The notes under the pieces: model-generated
What the model saw: only the letters and a program-made list of their open reading frames with translations
Databases searched by the model: none
What the model was told of the DNA's origin: nothing
Translations under genes and position numbers: made by a program
Part shown: positions 17,135 to 24,927 of the stretch, in pieces
Layout: every line of letters begins with the position of its first letter
Position numbering within the stretch: the first letter of the stretch is position 1
Virus record (IMG/VR): IMGVR_UViG_3300027734_000202
Coordinates: 1-33,073 of that record
From: a virus
Reading direction: 5' to 3' (one strand)
Length of the DNA stretch: 33,073 nt

Positions 17135-17901
17135 GTCCATTCCTTTTCTTGGTCGTATGTAACAGAATATTCTCCTGTAAATATCTCTGCATAAGAGATG
17201 ATATCTCTATTATACCTTATAAGGGTTTCTATGCCAACTTTGTCACATACATACTTCATACCCTGGACTAGTGGCTCAAACTTCATCTCCTGGCTTTGTA
17301 GGGCGTTATTAAGGGTATCCAGATATCGTTGCTTGCCGTATCTTTTAGATACAAAGGCTTGGTCTACATAATCAAACCTTGCCTGTGCATCATTCTTTTT
17401 TGCAATGTCCGAATTGTCTATTATATAACGAACTGCATCATGATCCATCCGTTTAGACCAGTTTCGCATGTTATCGCTGTATTTCTCCATGTTCTTGAGA
17501 GTTGAGTCAGCGAAAGCCATGCGTATAAGGTCTTGTTCGGAAAGGTTAGCCTCTATTGCGAAACTTATCAAAAAGGCGGTTGCGTAAGGAAACTTGTCGC
17601 TATATGTCGTCACGCCAAAGTGAACATTTGGATTAAACGACTCAACTGACATACCGTCTTCTATTAGTCGCATATGATTTCCAAGAGATACAAACTCTTG
17701 TCTATTCATGTCACAGTCAACAAACAAACATTTCTCTGGATCTATTCCGTCGGCCAAACATAAAATATTTTTATCATATGAACCCACTATTTTCGAACCG
17801 TTAAAACGCTCTAGTAATTTTGCGGACATAAAACCATCCATGTCAGGAGATATAATTAAATTCTTAGAATACTCCAATGTATTAAGTATACTAGTTTTCA
17901 T
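17131..17901 (-). CDS. DHH-like phosphoesterase-type phage protein (256 aa)
   Basis: LIISPDMDGFMSAKLLE (residues 15-31) corresponds to motif I of DHH-superfamily phosphoesterases (D-x-DG), and CLFVDCDMNRQE to the second Asp motif, followed by GNHM (74-77) where the third usually has His. DHH proteins include RecJ nucleases and nanoRNA/cyclic-dinucleotide phosphodiesterases. Here the DHH triad is not strictly present, so a divergent or structural member is possible. The C-terminal half is helical and unassigned. Phage DHH-like proteins may act on defence nucleotides; that is speculation. Confidence 0.6.
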   Translation of the reverse strand: MKTSILNTLEYSKNLIISPDMDGFMSAKLLERFNGSKIVGSYDKNILCLADGIDPEKCLFVDCDMNRQEFVSLGNHMRLIEDGMSVESFNPNVHFGVTTYSDKFPYATAFLISFAIEANLSEQDLIRMAFADSTLKNMEKYSDNMRNWSKRMDHDAVRYIIDNSDIAKKNDAQARFDYVDQAFVSKRYGKQRYLDTLNNALQSQEMKFEPLVQGMKYVCDKVGIETLIRYNRDIISYAEIFTGEYSVTYDQEKEWT

Positions 17902-17930
17902 TTTAGATAAACGTCCCTTATAATAATGTT

Positions 17931-18200
17931 ATGACTGTGCAAGACTGGGCTTCCTTAATCGTAGCGATACTTACAATTGTATCATCAATCGCCTTTGCAA
18001 TCAAGTGGATGGTAAAACATTATCTAAGCGAACTTAAGCCAAATTCTGGGTCATCGATGAAAGATCAAATTTCAAGATTAGAAACCGCTTTAGACGAACA
18101 AAGAATTGATTCTATTAAATCTAGAGATCGCCAAGAAAAGAAACTTGATGAAATGTATCAAATTTTAATTGACCATATTGCAAAAGTTAATAAACGGTAA
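17931..18200 (+). CDS. membrane plus coiled-coil protein (89 aa), holin-like
   Basis: MTVQDWASLIVAILTIVSSI plus AFAIKWMV is a transmembrane helix (about residues 7-28), then a polar linker and a charged coiled coil (ISRLETALDEQRIDSIKSRD, then KKLDEMYQILIDHIAK). The architecture matches small phage membrane proteins often annotated as holin or holin-associated. The lysozyme-like gene is distant (26459), so lysis is only a possibility. TATAAT (17919-17924) is six bases before the ATG: leaderless. Confidence 0.65.
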   Translation: MTVQDWASLIVAILTIVSSIAFAIKWMVKHYLSELKPNSGSSMKDQISRLETALDEQRIDSIKSRDRQEKKLDEMYQILIDHIAKVNKR

Positions 18201-18392
18201 TTTGCTATATACTATATATAAAGATAGTTTTTAAAACTATAAAGATAGTTCTTATTTCTTATATCTTTTAAGTATACACTATCAAACCTATGGCTAAAAT
18301 AGACTTATAGTAACAATATGGACATTTCCTATTATAACAATTGTATAACTTTTATAAAACCTTTACTTTATAGTTCATTTTGTCTATTATGG
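18201..18392. other. AT-rich intergenic region with palindromes
   Basis: Contains AAAGATAGTT repeated twice around a perfect ATAGTTTT-T-AAAACTAT palindrome (about 18224-18240) and very AT-rich DNA. No gene seen. It separates the membrane-protein gene from the tail module. Confidence 0.4.
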
Positions 18393-18460
18393 TATAATTT
18401 TAATACTGGCTAATACCTTGGTTTGTCCTATACCCACCAATCAAGGTGTTAGTCTTTTTT
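18393..18460 (+). ncRNA. putative short terminated RNA (about 55 nt)
   Basis: An extended -10 (TGGTATAAT; hexamer 18393-18398) would start transcription near 18405. An 11-bp stem CTAATACCTTG / CAAGGTGTTAG (18410-18420 with 18442-18452) with a 21-base loop, then TCTTTTTT, forms a strong intrinsic terminator by 18460. The next promoter begins just after. Either a small RNA or an attenuator. Confidence 0.55.
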
Positions 18461-18476
18461 ATGGTATAATCACATT

Positions 18477-18857
18477 ATGACTATGCATGGACCAGAAGTT
18501 TTTGGAGCAGATCCAGCCAGAATTAAATGGCAAATCGTTAGAGGAGATACTTCTCCGCTTCGTGTTGAATTTTTGCAAGATGACGAAGTTACATATTTTG
18601 ATACTTCCGATTGGACCTATGAGGCTACTTCTTATGATCCTCAGTCTGATGCTCTCGATTCCCTTGAAATTACAGCAGGAAATGGATATGTAGATATTTT
18701 GGCTCCAGCATCTATTACTGCACTTTGGGGTACTGGTTATAAATCAGTTGTAACAGAATTAACTTTTGACCTTCAAGTAACTATTGATGGAGAAACAATT
18801 TGGACACCATTGATTGGAACTATCTCTGTACTTGGAGATATTACAGGTAGCCTATAA
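18477..18857 (+). CDS. BppU-like virion protein (126 aa)
   Basis: IKWQIVRGDTSPLRVEFLQD (residues 16-35) carries the R/K-GDT motif of baseplate upper protein (BppU)-like N-terminal domains; the rest is strand-rich and ends in TISVLGDITGSL. Probably a tail-fibre adaptor or baseplate component. Paralogous N-termini occur in the 19698 and 27667 genes. TATAAT (18465-18470) is six bases before the ATG: leaderless. The stop overlaps the next start. Confidence 0.66.
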   Translation: MTMHGPEVFGADPARIKWQIVRGDTSPLRVEFLQDDEVTYFDTSDWTYEATSYDPQSDALDSLEITAGNGYVDILAPASITALWGTGYKSVVTELTFDLQVTIDGETIWTPLIGTISVLGDITGSL

Positions 18858-18943
18858 TGTCAGTTGTAAAAATTACAACCCCTAGACCTGAGTTACCAGC
18901 AATAATTAAAATTAAAGATAAAACCTTTAAAGTAAATAAATAG
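18857..18943 (+). CDS. 28-aa basic microprotein
   Basis: MSVVKITTPRPELPAIIKIK then DKTFKVNK. The ATG overlaps the stop of the previous gene (TAATG), also within a TATAATG sequence. Short and basic; it could be a real linker peptide or a chance frame. Confidence 0.4.
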   Translation: MSVVKITTPRPELPAIIKIKDKTFKVNK

Positions 18944-18961
18944 TCATGAGATAATATCTTT

Positions 18962-19690
18962 ATGACTGCTTCCAAATCTATGGATTTTCCTGGTTCAAAA
19001 AAATCTTCTTATGCTGCACAAGTTGAACAAACACAAGCATCTCCTTATCAAGAAAACACACTATCATTTCTTCCAGTTCCTGGACCCCAAGGTCCTCAAG
19101 GACCAGCAGGTAGAGATGGGAAAGATGGAGAAAAAGGAGAACAAGGTTTCACGGGAAACATTGGACCAAAAGGTGAAAAGGGACCAAAAGGGGCAGATGG
19201 ACTTAGCAGTCTATCCTCTTCAGGTCAACAAGCAGGGTGGGCTTCTTATACTAACAAAATTGAAAAACCAATAAAACTTGGAATTTCAGAAGGAGATGAT
19301 GGATGGGTAACAGTATTCTTAAATTCTGAAGGACTTTCAAATGAAAAATATATTCCAAAAGGTTGTACATCTTTGTGGAATGATCACTCTAGATCTTTTA
19401 ATTTTAAAGGGTTAAAAGAAGGCTCTCAAGTTTTTATAACCTACAGTTTTGAACTAACAACCCATAGCAGTAATACAGAGGTATGGGTTAGAACTTATTC
19501 TGCTAATAGCCAGTTAGATATTGCTCAATTTATTGGTTCCCTCAAATATCAGCACACATATCCAATTACTGTAACTCAACATGTATTTATTGAAAATCAA
19601 AAAATTTGGGGTAATGGGGCAATCCCTCAAATACGTACAGATTATGATGCATCAGTAATTATCAAATCTATATACGTCAGCGTGGTATAA
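18962..19690 (+). CDS. collagen-like tail-fibre protein (242 aa)
   Basis: After a short head, residues about 41-80 are a Gly-X-Y repeat (GPQGPQGPAGRDGKDGEKGE, then GNIGPKGEKGPKGADG) forming a trimeric collagen-like stem. A beta-rich C-terminal domain follows, ending in VIIKSIYVSVV. Collagen-like stems are common in phage fibres. Prolines sit mostly in X, not Y, positions, so the classic collagen hydroxylation pattern is poor here. Leaderless start: GATAAT six bases before the ATG. Codon usage matches neighbouring late genes. Confidence 0.82.
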   Translation: MTASKSMDFPGSKKSSYAAQVEQTQASPYQENTLSFLPVPGPQGPQGPAGRDGKDGEKGEQGFTGNIGPKGEKGPKGADGLSSLSSSGQQAGWASYTNKIEKPIKLGISEGDDGWVTVFLNSEGLSNEKYIPKGCTSLWNDHSRSFNFKGLKEGSQVFITYSFELTTHSSNTEVWVRTYSANSQLDIAQFIGSLKYQHTYPITVTQHVFIENQKIWGNGAIPQIRTDYDASVIIKSIYVSVV

Positions 19691-19697
19691 TAAAACC

Positions 19698-20129
19698 ATG
19701 GCATTTCCAGCGACCTATGACTTTAACTACTATAAGGGTGATACTTTTGAGTTTCGTATCTACCCAAAAAAGAACGATGGAACCGTTTTTAATCTTTCAG
19801 CATATCAGATTGCATCAAATAATACTACAGCAATAGACGATGTTACTGATACGGTTGCCCCATATGACAGTGCAAGGTTTACAATTGCAAATATTAGAGG
19901 ATCTGCTGGAGTTAAAGTTAATTGCTTTGCAAGAATATCAGATGATAATACTTTTGTTCAATGTGCAATTAGGCCAGAAGACTCAACAACACTTATTGCT
20001 GGAACAGAATATGTATACGATGTAGAAGTTACTAAGCCAGCAGGTGCTGCAGGAACTGGACAATATTCACTTGTTCACACATTACTTACAGGTAAAATAA
20101 CAATAACTGATCAAGTTACTGGAGCATAA
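19698..20129 (+). CDS. BppU-like virion protein (143 aa)
   Basis: FNYYKGDTFEFRIYPKKNDG (residues 9-28) is the K-GDT motif of BppU-like N-terminal domains, followed by beta-rich sequence ending in KITITDQVTGA. Probable fibre-attachment or baseplate protein. TATAAT (19686-19691) overlaps the stop codon of the previous gene and is six bases before the ATG. Confidence 0.66.
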   Translation: MAFPATYDFNYYKGDTFEFRIYPKKNDGTVFNLSAYQIASNNTTAIDDVTDTVAPYDSARFTIANIRGSAGVKVNCFARISDDNTFVQCAIRPEDSTTLIAGTEYVYDVEVTKPAGAAGTGQYSLVHTLLTGKITITDQVTGA

Positions 20130-20130
20130 A

Positions 20131-20736
20131 TTGGCAGACATACTGTTATCAAACGATGACCTTACAGTTTTTGGCGGTCCAGAAACAGTAAACCTTGATT
20201 TGGATTTTGGACCACAAGGTGATCGTGGAAGTATTATTGTAGGATCGAATGGAAACCCACAAGATGCAAGCGTTCATGCTGAAATATTAAATATTCCAGA
20301 AGGAATTCAAGCATTAGATATTGCAATTGATTACAATCCATCTTCTTCAACATATAAAACAGTATTTCAAAGAATTGCAGGACCAACTGGAACACAATGG
20401 ACTCCATTACTTAGCCTAAAAACAAATTTTTATTCAGAAGTAAAAGGACCACTAACACCAGTAAGTGGTAAAATAACAATTCCACCAATCAATGTTACAG
20501 ATATATATGATGTAGGAGAGGGAACCGTAAGTTCTTCTAGGTTTAATATTCAGTATTCAATATCATCATCATCAGCGTCTGGTCCTTTAGCAACAAACCT
20601 TATAATTAAAGAATTAATCACTACTCAAGGCTTTTTAGCCTTACCACTTGAAATACAAGGAGTAGAATTCTTGAACGGTAACTGGGCACCCATGTCTGGT
20701 GAGAAGATGGTTCATCTTTTTATTACGGTGGTATAA
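20131..20736 (+). CDS. tail-fibre protein with short collagen-like motif (201 aa)
   Basis: The start is TTG at 20131 with GGAG seven bases upstream. FGPQGDRGS (residues 26-34) is a minimal Gly-X-Y segment after a beta N-terminus; IAGPTGTQW follows later. The C-terminus KMVHLFITVV resembles the end of the collagen-like fibre (SIYVSVV), suggesting related trimerisation or receptor-binding tips. Upstream of the giant repeat fibre. Confidence 0.7.
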   Translation: MADILLSNDDLTVFGGPETVNLDLDFGPQGDRGSIIVGSNGNPQDASVHAEILNIPEGIQALDIAIDYNPSSSTYKTVFQRIAGPTGTQWTPLLSLKTNFYSEVKGPLTPVSGKITIPPINVTDIYDVGEGTVSSSRFNIQYSISSSSASGPLATNLIIKELITTQGFLALPLEIQGVEFLNGNWAPMSGEKMVHLFITVV

Positions 20737-20755
20737 TGAAACAGGGTGATCTATA

Positions 20756-23266
20756 ATGGCAGCAGAAAACATTGATAATACCGTTAATGGTACTGGTCTT
20801 TTCCCTGCAAAAGTTCCTGGTCTTTCAGATGCAGCAGATATTCAAGCAGCCCTCAAACTTTATCACTATGGGTCTTATACTTATGATGGTTCTAATACAA
20901 ATACCGCAAATCTTGTAACACCTTCAATAGCAAAACACCTTCAAAACCTTAAAGATGCAGATACTGCTGCTACAGCAGCCCTTGCTGCTCACGAAGCAGA
21001 TACAACAAATATTCACGGAATAGCAAACACAGCAAACCTTGCAACACAAACATATGTAAATACAGCAATTTCATCAGCAGTAAGCGGTGTTACAGGAGAA
21101 TATTCAAATCTTGCTGGAACTGCTATTGATTGGAACTCTGTTGACGAAAGATTTGATGTTGAGCCAAGACTTGCAAATGCTGGAACAATTATAACAAAAA
21201 CAGAAAATTTTATTTTATCTGCAAGTGATGTTGGCAAAACTGCTATTTTGTATTCTTCTAATCCAATGACTGTAACACTTCCATTAAATGCTTCAGTAGA
21301 AATTCCAGTAGGGTATTCAATTGATATAATTCAAACAGGAGCGGGATCAGTAACTGTTAATCCAGAAACTAATGCAGTATCAGTTAATAGCAAATCTAAC
21401 ATACGGTCTTTAGATGGACAGTATTCAAAAGGCACATTAGTTAAAATAGACACCAATACATGGTTTTTTTTTGGAAACTTACTTAACGTAGTAACTCCAG
21501 TTACACCTGTTGCCCCTACACCTGTTGCTCCAACACCTGTTGCTCCAACACCTGTAGCGCCTACACCTGTTGCCCCTACTCCTGTAGCACCAACACCAGT
21601 TGCACCAACACCAGTAGCACCCACACCAGTTGCGCCAACACCAGTTGCGCCAACACCAGTTGCGCCAACACCAGTTGCGCCAACACCAACGCCTACATTA
21701 GTGTGTCCACCACCAGGAGACACTAGCGGAAGTTTCTCAGATCCATGTGGCTTTGATCCAACAATATGTTGCAATAGTGATGGAGTTCCCTATACCCCAA
21801 CACCAACGCCAGTTGCTCAAACAACATATGACATTTATACTTATTGTGATCCAGTATTTCCTGCTATGAGAGGTGGAGCATATGGAACACAGCCATCAAG
21901 TTCAACTGTAAACACTGGAACAACAAGCACTCAAGGATTAAGTAGTGAACAGATAGTTTCACAACTTGGCTATGGTTCTGGTTGTCCAACAGTGCAAGTA
22001 GTAAACCCTGGAACAGTTTATCTTTCATATTGCTACCAGGGCGCACCAGTTGTTGAAAGTTTCTCTATAAATGCAGATAGCGTTCTAACTACAAACATTA
22101 ATGAAGCATGCTCAGTCTATAACACTCTTCTTAACAACATAGGTGCAACAAGTATTGACTGCTCAACAAGTTCTGCAAGAGTTGCTCCATCAAGTTGTGT
22201 GACAACACCTACACCAACAGCGCCTACACCTGTTGCTCCTACACCAACATGTCCAGATGGATATGTTTATTCAGATAGATTTGAAGAATGTAGACCAATA
22301 TCAACACCTACACCAACAGCGCCTACACCTGTTGCTCCTACACCAACAGCGCCTACACCTGTTGCTCCTACACCAACAGCCACAACCTACTACGCTTATG
22401 GATGCTGTAGCGGTGAAGCATTAGTTGTTGATGGACCTAACAATAATACTGCTAGATCAGATTATAGAAGTATAGCAGGATGCCAAGAATCAGGAGCAAC
22501 TACAAACTATCAAAATGCTGTGGCTAATGCTCAAGCAGCATGTCCTACACCAGTTGCTCCTACACCAACTGCTTCTTATCCAACATTACTTTCTGGACTA
22601 CGTTATTGTACAAATGGTGACGTTCCTAACCCAGCAAGCCCATGTACTCAAGCAAATGTAATTAATGGTGACTGTAAAGATGGAACTGCATCAGGACCAC
22701 TATGTACCCCCGCACCTACACCAGTTGCCCCTACACCAGTTGCTCCTACACCAACTGCTTCTTATCCTTCACTTCTTTCTGGATGGCATTATTGTGCATC
22801 AGGAGATGCTCCAAATCCATCAAGCCCTTGCCCATCTAACGGTAGCGGTACAGGAGTTAACTGTGTAGAAAATGGAGCATCTGGTTCATCTTGTACAAAT
22901 CCAAATGCACCTACCCCAGTTGCACCTACACCTGTTGCACCTACACCAACAGCACCTACACCTGTAGCATTAGATTGCAGCCCTTGCGATCCAGCACTAT
23001 CTGGAGGTGCTTGTGGACCATACGGAAATGGAACTTTATGTTGGACCCCTAATGGCTGTCCAAATAGATGTGATGGAGACCATGCACCAGCACCTGTTGC
23101 ACCCGCCCCAGTTGCTCCAGTTGCTCCAGCACCTGTCGCACCCGCACCCGCAGGAAATACTTGTGCAACAAACTGTTACTGGTGTCCAATAAGCATCGTT
23201 CCATGCGGATATAATAATTGTGTTTATGATGGCTGTGGCGGTTTCTCAGGATATACCTCAACATGA
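20756..23266 (+). CDS. giant proline-rich (VAPTP)n Cys-rich tail-fibre/adhesin (836 aa)
   Basis: Residues 1-110 resemble other fibre N-termini here, with HEADTTNIHGIANTANLATQ shared with the 31317 gene. A beta domain of about 140 residues follows. Then (VAPTP)n: 12 consecutive 15-bp units at 21508-21687 and further short blocks linking four or five Cys-rich modules. Two modules are near duplicates (SYPTLLSGLRYCTNGD and SYPSLLSGWHYCASGD). The C-terminus is Cys-rich (CATNCYWCP, VYDGCGG). Alternating X-Pro repeats resemble plant arabinogalactan-type hydroxyproline glycomodules. It directly precedes the proposed modification cassette. Function: virion adhesin (inferred). Confidence 0.8.
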   Translation: MAAENIDNTVNGTGLFPAKVPGLSDAADIQAALKLYHYGSYTYDGSNTNTANLVTPSIAKHLQNLKDADTAATAALAAHEADTTNIHGIANTANLATQTYVNTAISSAVSGVTGEYSNLAGTAIDWNSVDERFDVEPRLANAGTIITKTENFILSASDVGKTAILYSSNPMTVTLPLNASVEIPVGYSIDIIQTGAGSVTVNPETNAVSVNSKSNIRSLDGQYSKGTLVKIDTNTWFFFGNLLNVVTPVTPVAPTPVAPTPVAPTPVAPTPVAPTPVAPTPVAPTPVAPTPVAPTPVAPTPVAPTPVAPTPTPTLVCPPPGDTSGSFSDPCGFDPTICCNSDGVPYTPTPTPVAQTTYDIYTYCDPVFPAMRGGAYGTQPSSSTVNTGTTSTQGLSSEQIVSQLGYGSGCPTVQVVNPGTVYLSYCYQGAPVVESFSINADSVLTTNINEACSVYNTLLNNIGATSIDCSTSSARVAPSSCVTTPTPTAPTPVAPTPTCPDGYVYSDRFEECRPISTPTPTAPTPVAPTPTAPTPVAPTPTATTYYAYGCCSGEALVVDGPNNNTARSDYRSIAGCQESGATTNYQNAVANAQAACPTPVAPTPTASYPTLLSGLRYCTNGDVPNPASPCTQANVINGDCKDGTASGPLCTPAPTPVAPTPVAPTPTASYPSLLSGWHYCASGDAPNPSSPCPSNGSGTGVNCVENGASGSSCTNPNAPTPVAPTPVAPTPTAPTPVALDCSPCDPALSGGACGPYGNGTLCWTPNGCPNRCDGDHAPAPVAPAPVAPVAPAPVAPAPAGNTCATNCYWCPISIVPCGYNNCVYDGCGGFSGYTST
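21508..21687 (+). repeat. 12 tandem 15-bp repeats encoding VAPTP
   Basis: Twelve in-frame copies of CC(T/A)GT(T/A)GC-N-CC-N-AC-N; the last four are nearly identical at DNA level, indicating recent expansion. Copy number can change by slippage without breaking the frame. Further blocks occur within 22200-23000 and at about 23080-23140. Confidence 0.9.
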
Positions 23267-23290
23267 TATACTTAATAGATAGGAGATAAA

Positions 23291-24085
23291 ATGACAATAA
23301 ATAAAACTTTGTATTTTTTACATATACCAAAAACTGCTGGAATGACAGTAGGTGTTAATTTTGCACAATTTTTAAAAGAAAATAACTTATCTAAGTATCC
23401 ACCATCACCACCACCACACGGAGATGTTTCGTCCGATTATGCTTTTATTCAAGGCCATCTAGGAAGATATCCAATTTCAAAAATTGAAAATCTTTCGGTA
23501 GCAACACTTGTTAGGGACCCTTTAGATCGAGCCATTAGTAATTTTTTATACATTTATGAGAAAGTTCTTGGCCATAGAGAAGAGTACCTATCGTTAAAAA
23601 CAATAGAGTCAGGTTTAAAGTATTATCTATTTGAAGATCCATTTTATACTTCTCACAGAAATATACAATCAAAGTTTATATGTTCTGAGCCAGAAAAAAA
23701 TATGTTTAAAGATTTACCTATTGATGGAGAGTCAGACTATATAACTAGATCAAAGCAATGGTATTTAAAAGATGTTGAGATTACGCCAGAACTGGTTAAA
23801 TCATATATTGATGAATTTACTATAGTTAATACAACTTTAAATGTTTCACTTTTTATAAATAGGTTAGTTGATTGGTATAATGTTAATTATCCAGAACTAG
23901 AAACAAAATCTATAAATACTGAAATATTTAATATTAACGATTCATCTGTTAAATTTGAAAATAAAGTTTATACAACTGATACACTTAAATTATCTTTATC
24001 AGACAAAGATATAGAAAAGTTTTTAGATTTAAATAGTATTGACTTTGAACTTTACGAGTATGTTTACAATCTAGAAAGGCAGTAG
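23291..24085 (+). CDS. sulfotransferase family protein (264 aa)
   Basis: FLHIPKTAGMTVGVNF (residues 9-24) is the classic 5'-phosphosulfate loop of Sulfotransfer_2-type enzymes, and LVRDPLDRAISNFLYIYE (73-90) the 3'-phosphate motif. The reaction would be PAPS-dependent sulfation of a glycan or protein. Good ribosome-binding site AGGAG. It is the first enzyme after the giant fibre and before the oxygenases and glycosyltransferase, so the fibre or its glycans are likely targets (inference). The product could alternatively modify host surface glycans. Confidence 0.82.
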   Translation: MTINKTLYFLHIPKTAGMTVGVNFAQFLKENNLSKYPPSPPPHGDVSSDYAFIQGHLGRYPISKIENLSVATLVRDPLDRAISNFLYIYEKVLGHREEYLSLKTIESGLKYYLFEDPFYTSHRNIQSKFICSEPEKNMFKDLPIDGESDYITRSKQWYLKDVEITPELVKSYIDEFTIVNTTLNVSLFINRLVDWYNVNYPELETKSINTEIFNINDSSVKFENKVYTTDTLKLSLSDKDIEKFLDLNSIDFELYEYVYNLERQ

Positions 24086-24086
24086 C

Positions 24087-24329
24087 GTGTCCGATAAAAA
24101 AGAAAGTCCTATAGAAAAATACAAGAGAATGCTTGGAGAAACAAGACCTTGGGATCTTGTAAATCCTAATACAGAGTGGGCAGATGAAGAAAAAGCAAAA
24201 GAAAGATATAGCATTTGTCAGTCTTGTCCAGAACTAATTAAACTAACCAAACAATGTAAAAAATGCGGTTGCTTTATGGCAGTAAAAACAAAACTAGAAC
24301 TAGCAACCTGTCCTTTAGAAAAATGGTAA
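24087..24329 (+). CDS. DUF6171-like zinc-ribbon protein (80 aa)
   Basis: RYSICQSCPELIKLTKQC, then KKCGCFMAVKTKLELATCPL and EKW: six Cys with a CxxC / CxxCGC arrangement and the terminal CPLxKW typical of a DUF6171-like zinc ribbon common in phages. The start is GTG one base after the sulfotransferase stop. It ends one base before the next ATG. Unknown role, perhaps accessory to the neighbouring enzymes. Confidence 0.78.
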   Translation: MSDKKESPIEKYKRMLGETRPWDLVNPNTEWADEEKAKERYSICQSCPELIKLTKQCKKCGCFMAVKTKLELATCPLEKW

Positions 24330-24330
24330 A

Positions 24331-24927
24331 ATGATAAAAGAAGAAATAGCACCAGGAATAATAGTTTATAGTAATGTAATCCCTAATAGCGAAACCCTAT
24401 GTGAAGACATTGAAGAGGGACTTGTCTCTGCAAAAATTCCATGGGTTCCAGCAGAAGTAAAAGATAGTGAGAAACCTGGTGTAAATACAAATTCAAGAGA
24501 CACAAATACTTTTGGTGTTCCTTATTATGGAGCAATATCTGAAGACTTTACTAGTTTTCAATCTTCTTTTAATTCAACATTGGGTAATTTATTCTTTGAA
24601 AATTTTGATGTAGTTGAAAAAGATTATAAAAATCATTATGGCGTAGCAGCACCGTGGCATGACGCCTACGCAGTATTAAAATATGGAGTTGGTCAAAAAT
24701 TTACAAACCATATTGACGATCACCAAGACTATCACAGAAGAATTTCTACAACTTACTACATAAATGATAATTATTTGGGTGGTGAAATACTATTCCCTAG
24801 ATTTAATATTACTTTTAAACCAAAAGCAAACCAGATGATAGTATTTCCATCAACATATGTTTATAACCACTCAGTATTGCCAGTCATTGAGGGCGAAAGG
24901 TATGCCGTAGTTAGTTGGATGCGATGA
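24331..24927 (+). CDS. 2OG-Fe(II) oxygenase, prolyl 4-hydroxylase-like (198 aa)
   Basis: The double-stranded beta-helix triad is visible: H127-x-D129 (FTNHIDDHQDY), distal H180 (VYNHSVLPV), and R190 ten residues later (EGERYAVVSW) in the position that binds 2-oxoglutarate in prolyl 4-hydroxylases. YYINDNYLGGEILFP is the typical P4H strand. Family chemistry: hydroxylation of peptidyl proline with 2-oxoglutarate, O2 and Fe(II). It lies four genes before the GT60-like gene, and the nearby fibre is proline-rich, so peptidyl prolines are a likely substrate (inference). Start one base after the previous stop. Confidence 0.85.
   Translation: MIKEEIAPGIIVYSNVIPNSETLCEDIEEGLVSAKIPWVPAEVKDSEKPGVNTNSRDTNTFGVPYYGAISEDFTSFQSSFNSTLGNLFFENFDVVEKDYKNHYGVAAPWHDAYAVLKYGVGQKFTNHIDDHQDYHRRISTTYYINDNYLGGEILFPRFNITFKPKANQMIVFPSTYVYNHSVLPVIEGERYAVVSWMR

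Noticed and set aside
18962-19690. Collagen-like stem as the main prolyl-hydroxylase substrate
   Set aside because: Prolines are mostly in the X position of Gly-X-Y, not the Y position favoured by collagen P4H; the VAPTP repeats fit better.
21480-21700. Regular short repeats that might suggest a CRISPR array
   Set aside because: The 15-bp units abut with no unique spacers and are all in one reading frame encoding VAPTP.
21331-21774. A 147-codon leftward ORF of GVGATGV repeats
   Set aside because: It is the antisense shadow of the VAPTP array in the fibre gene.
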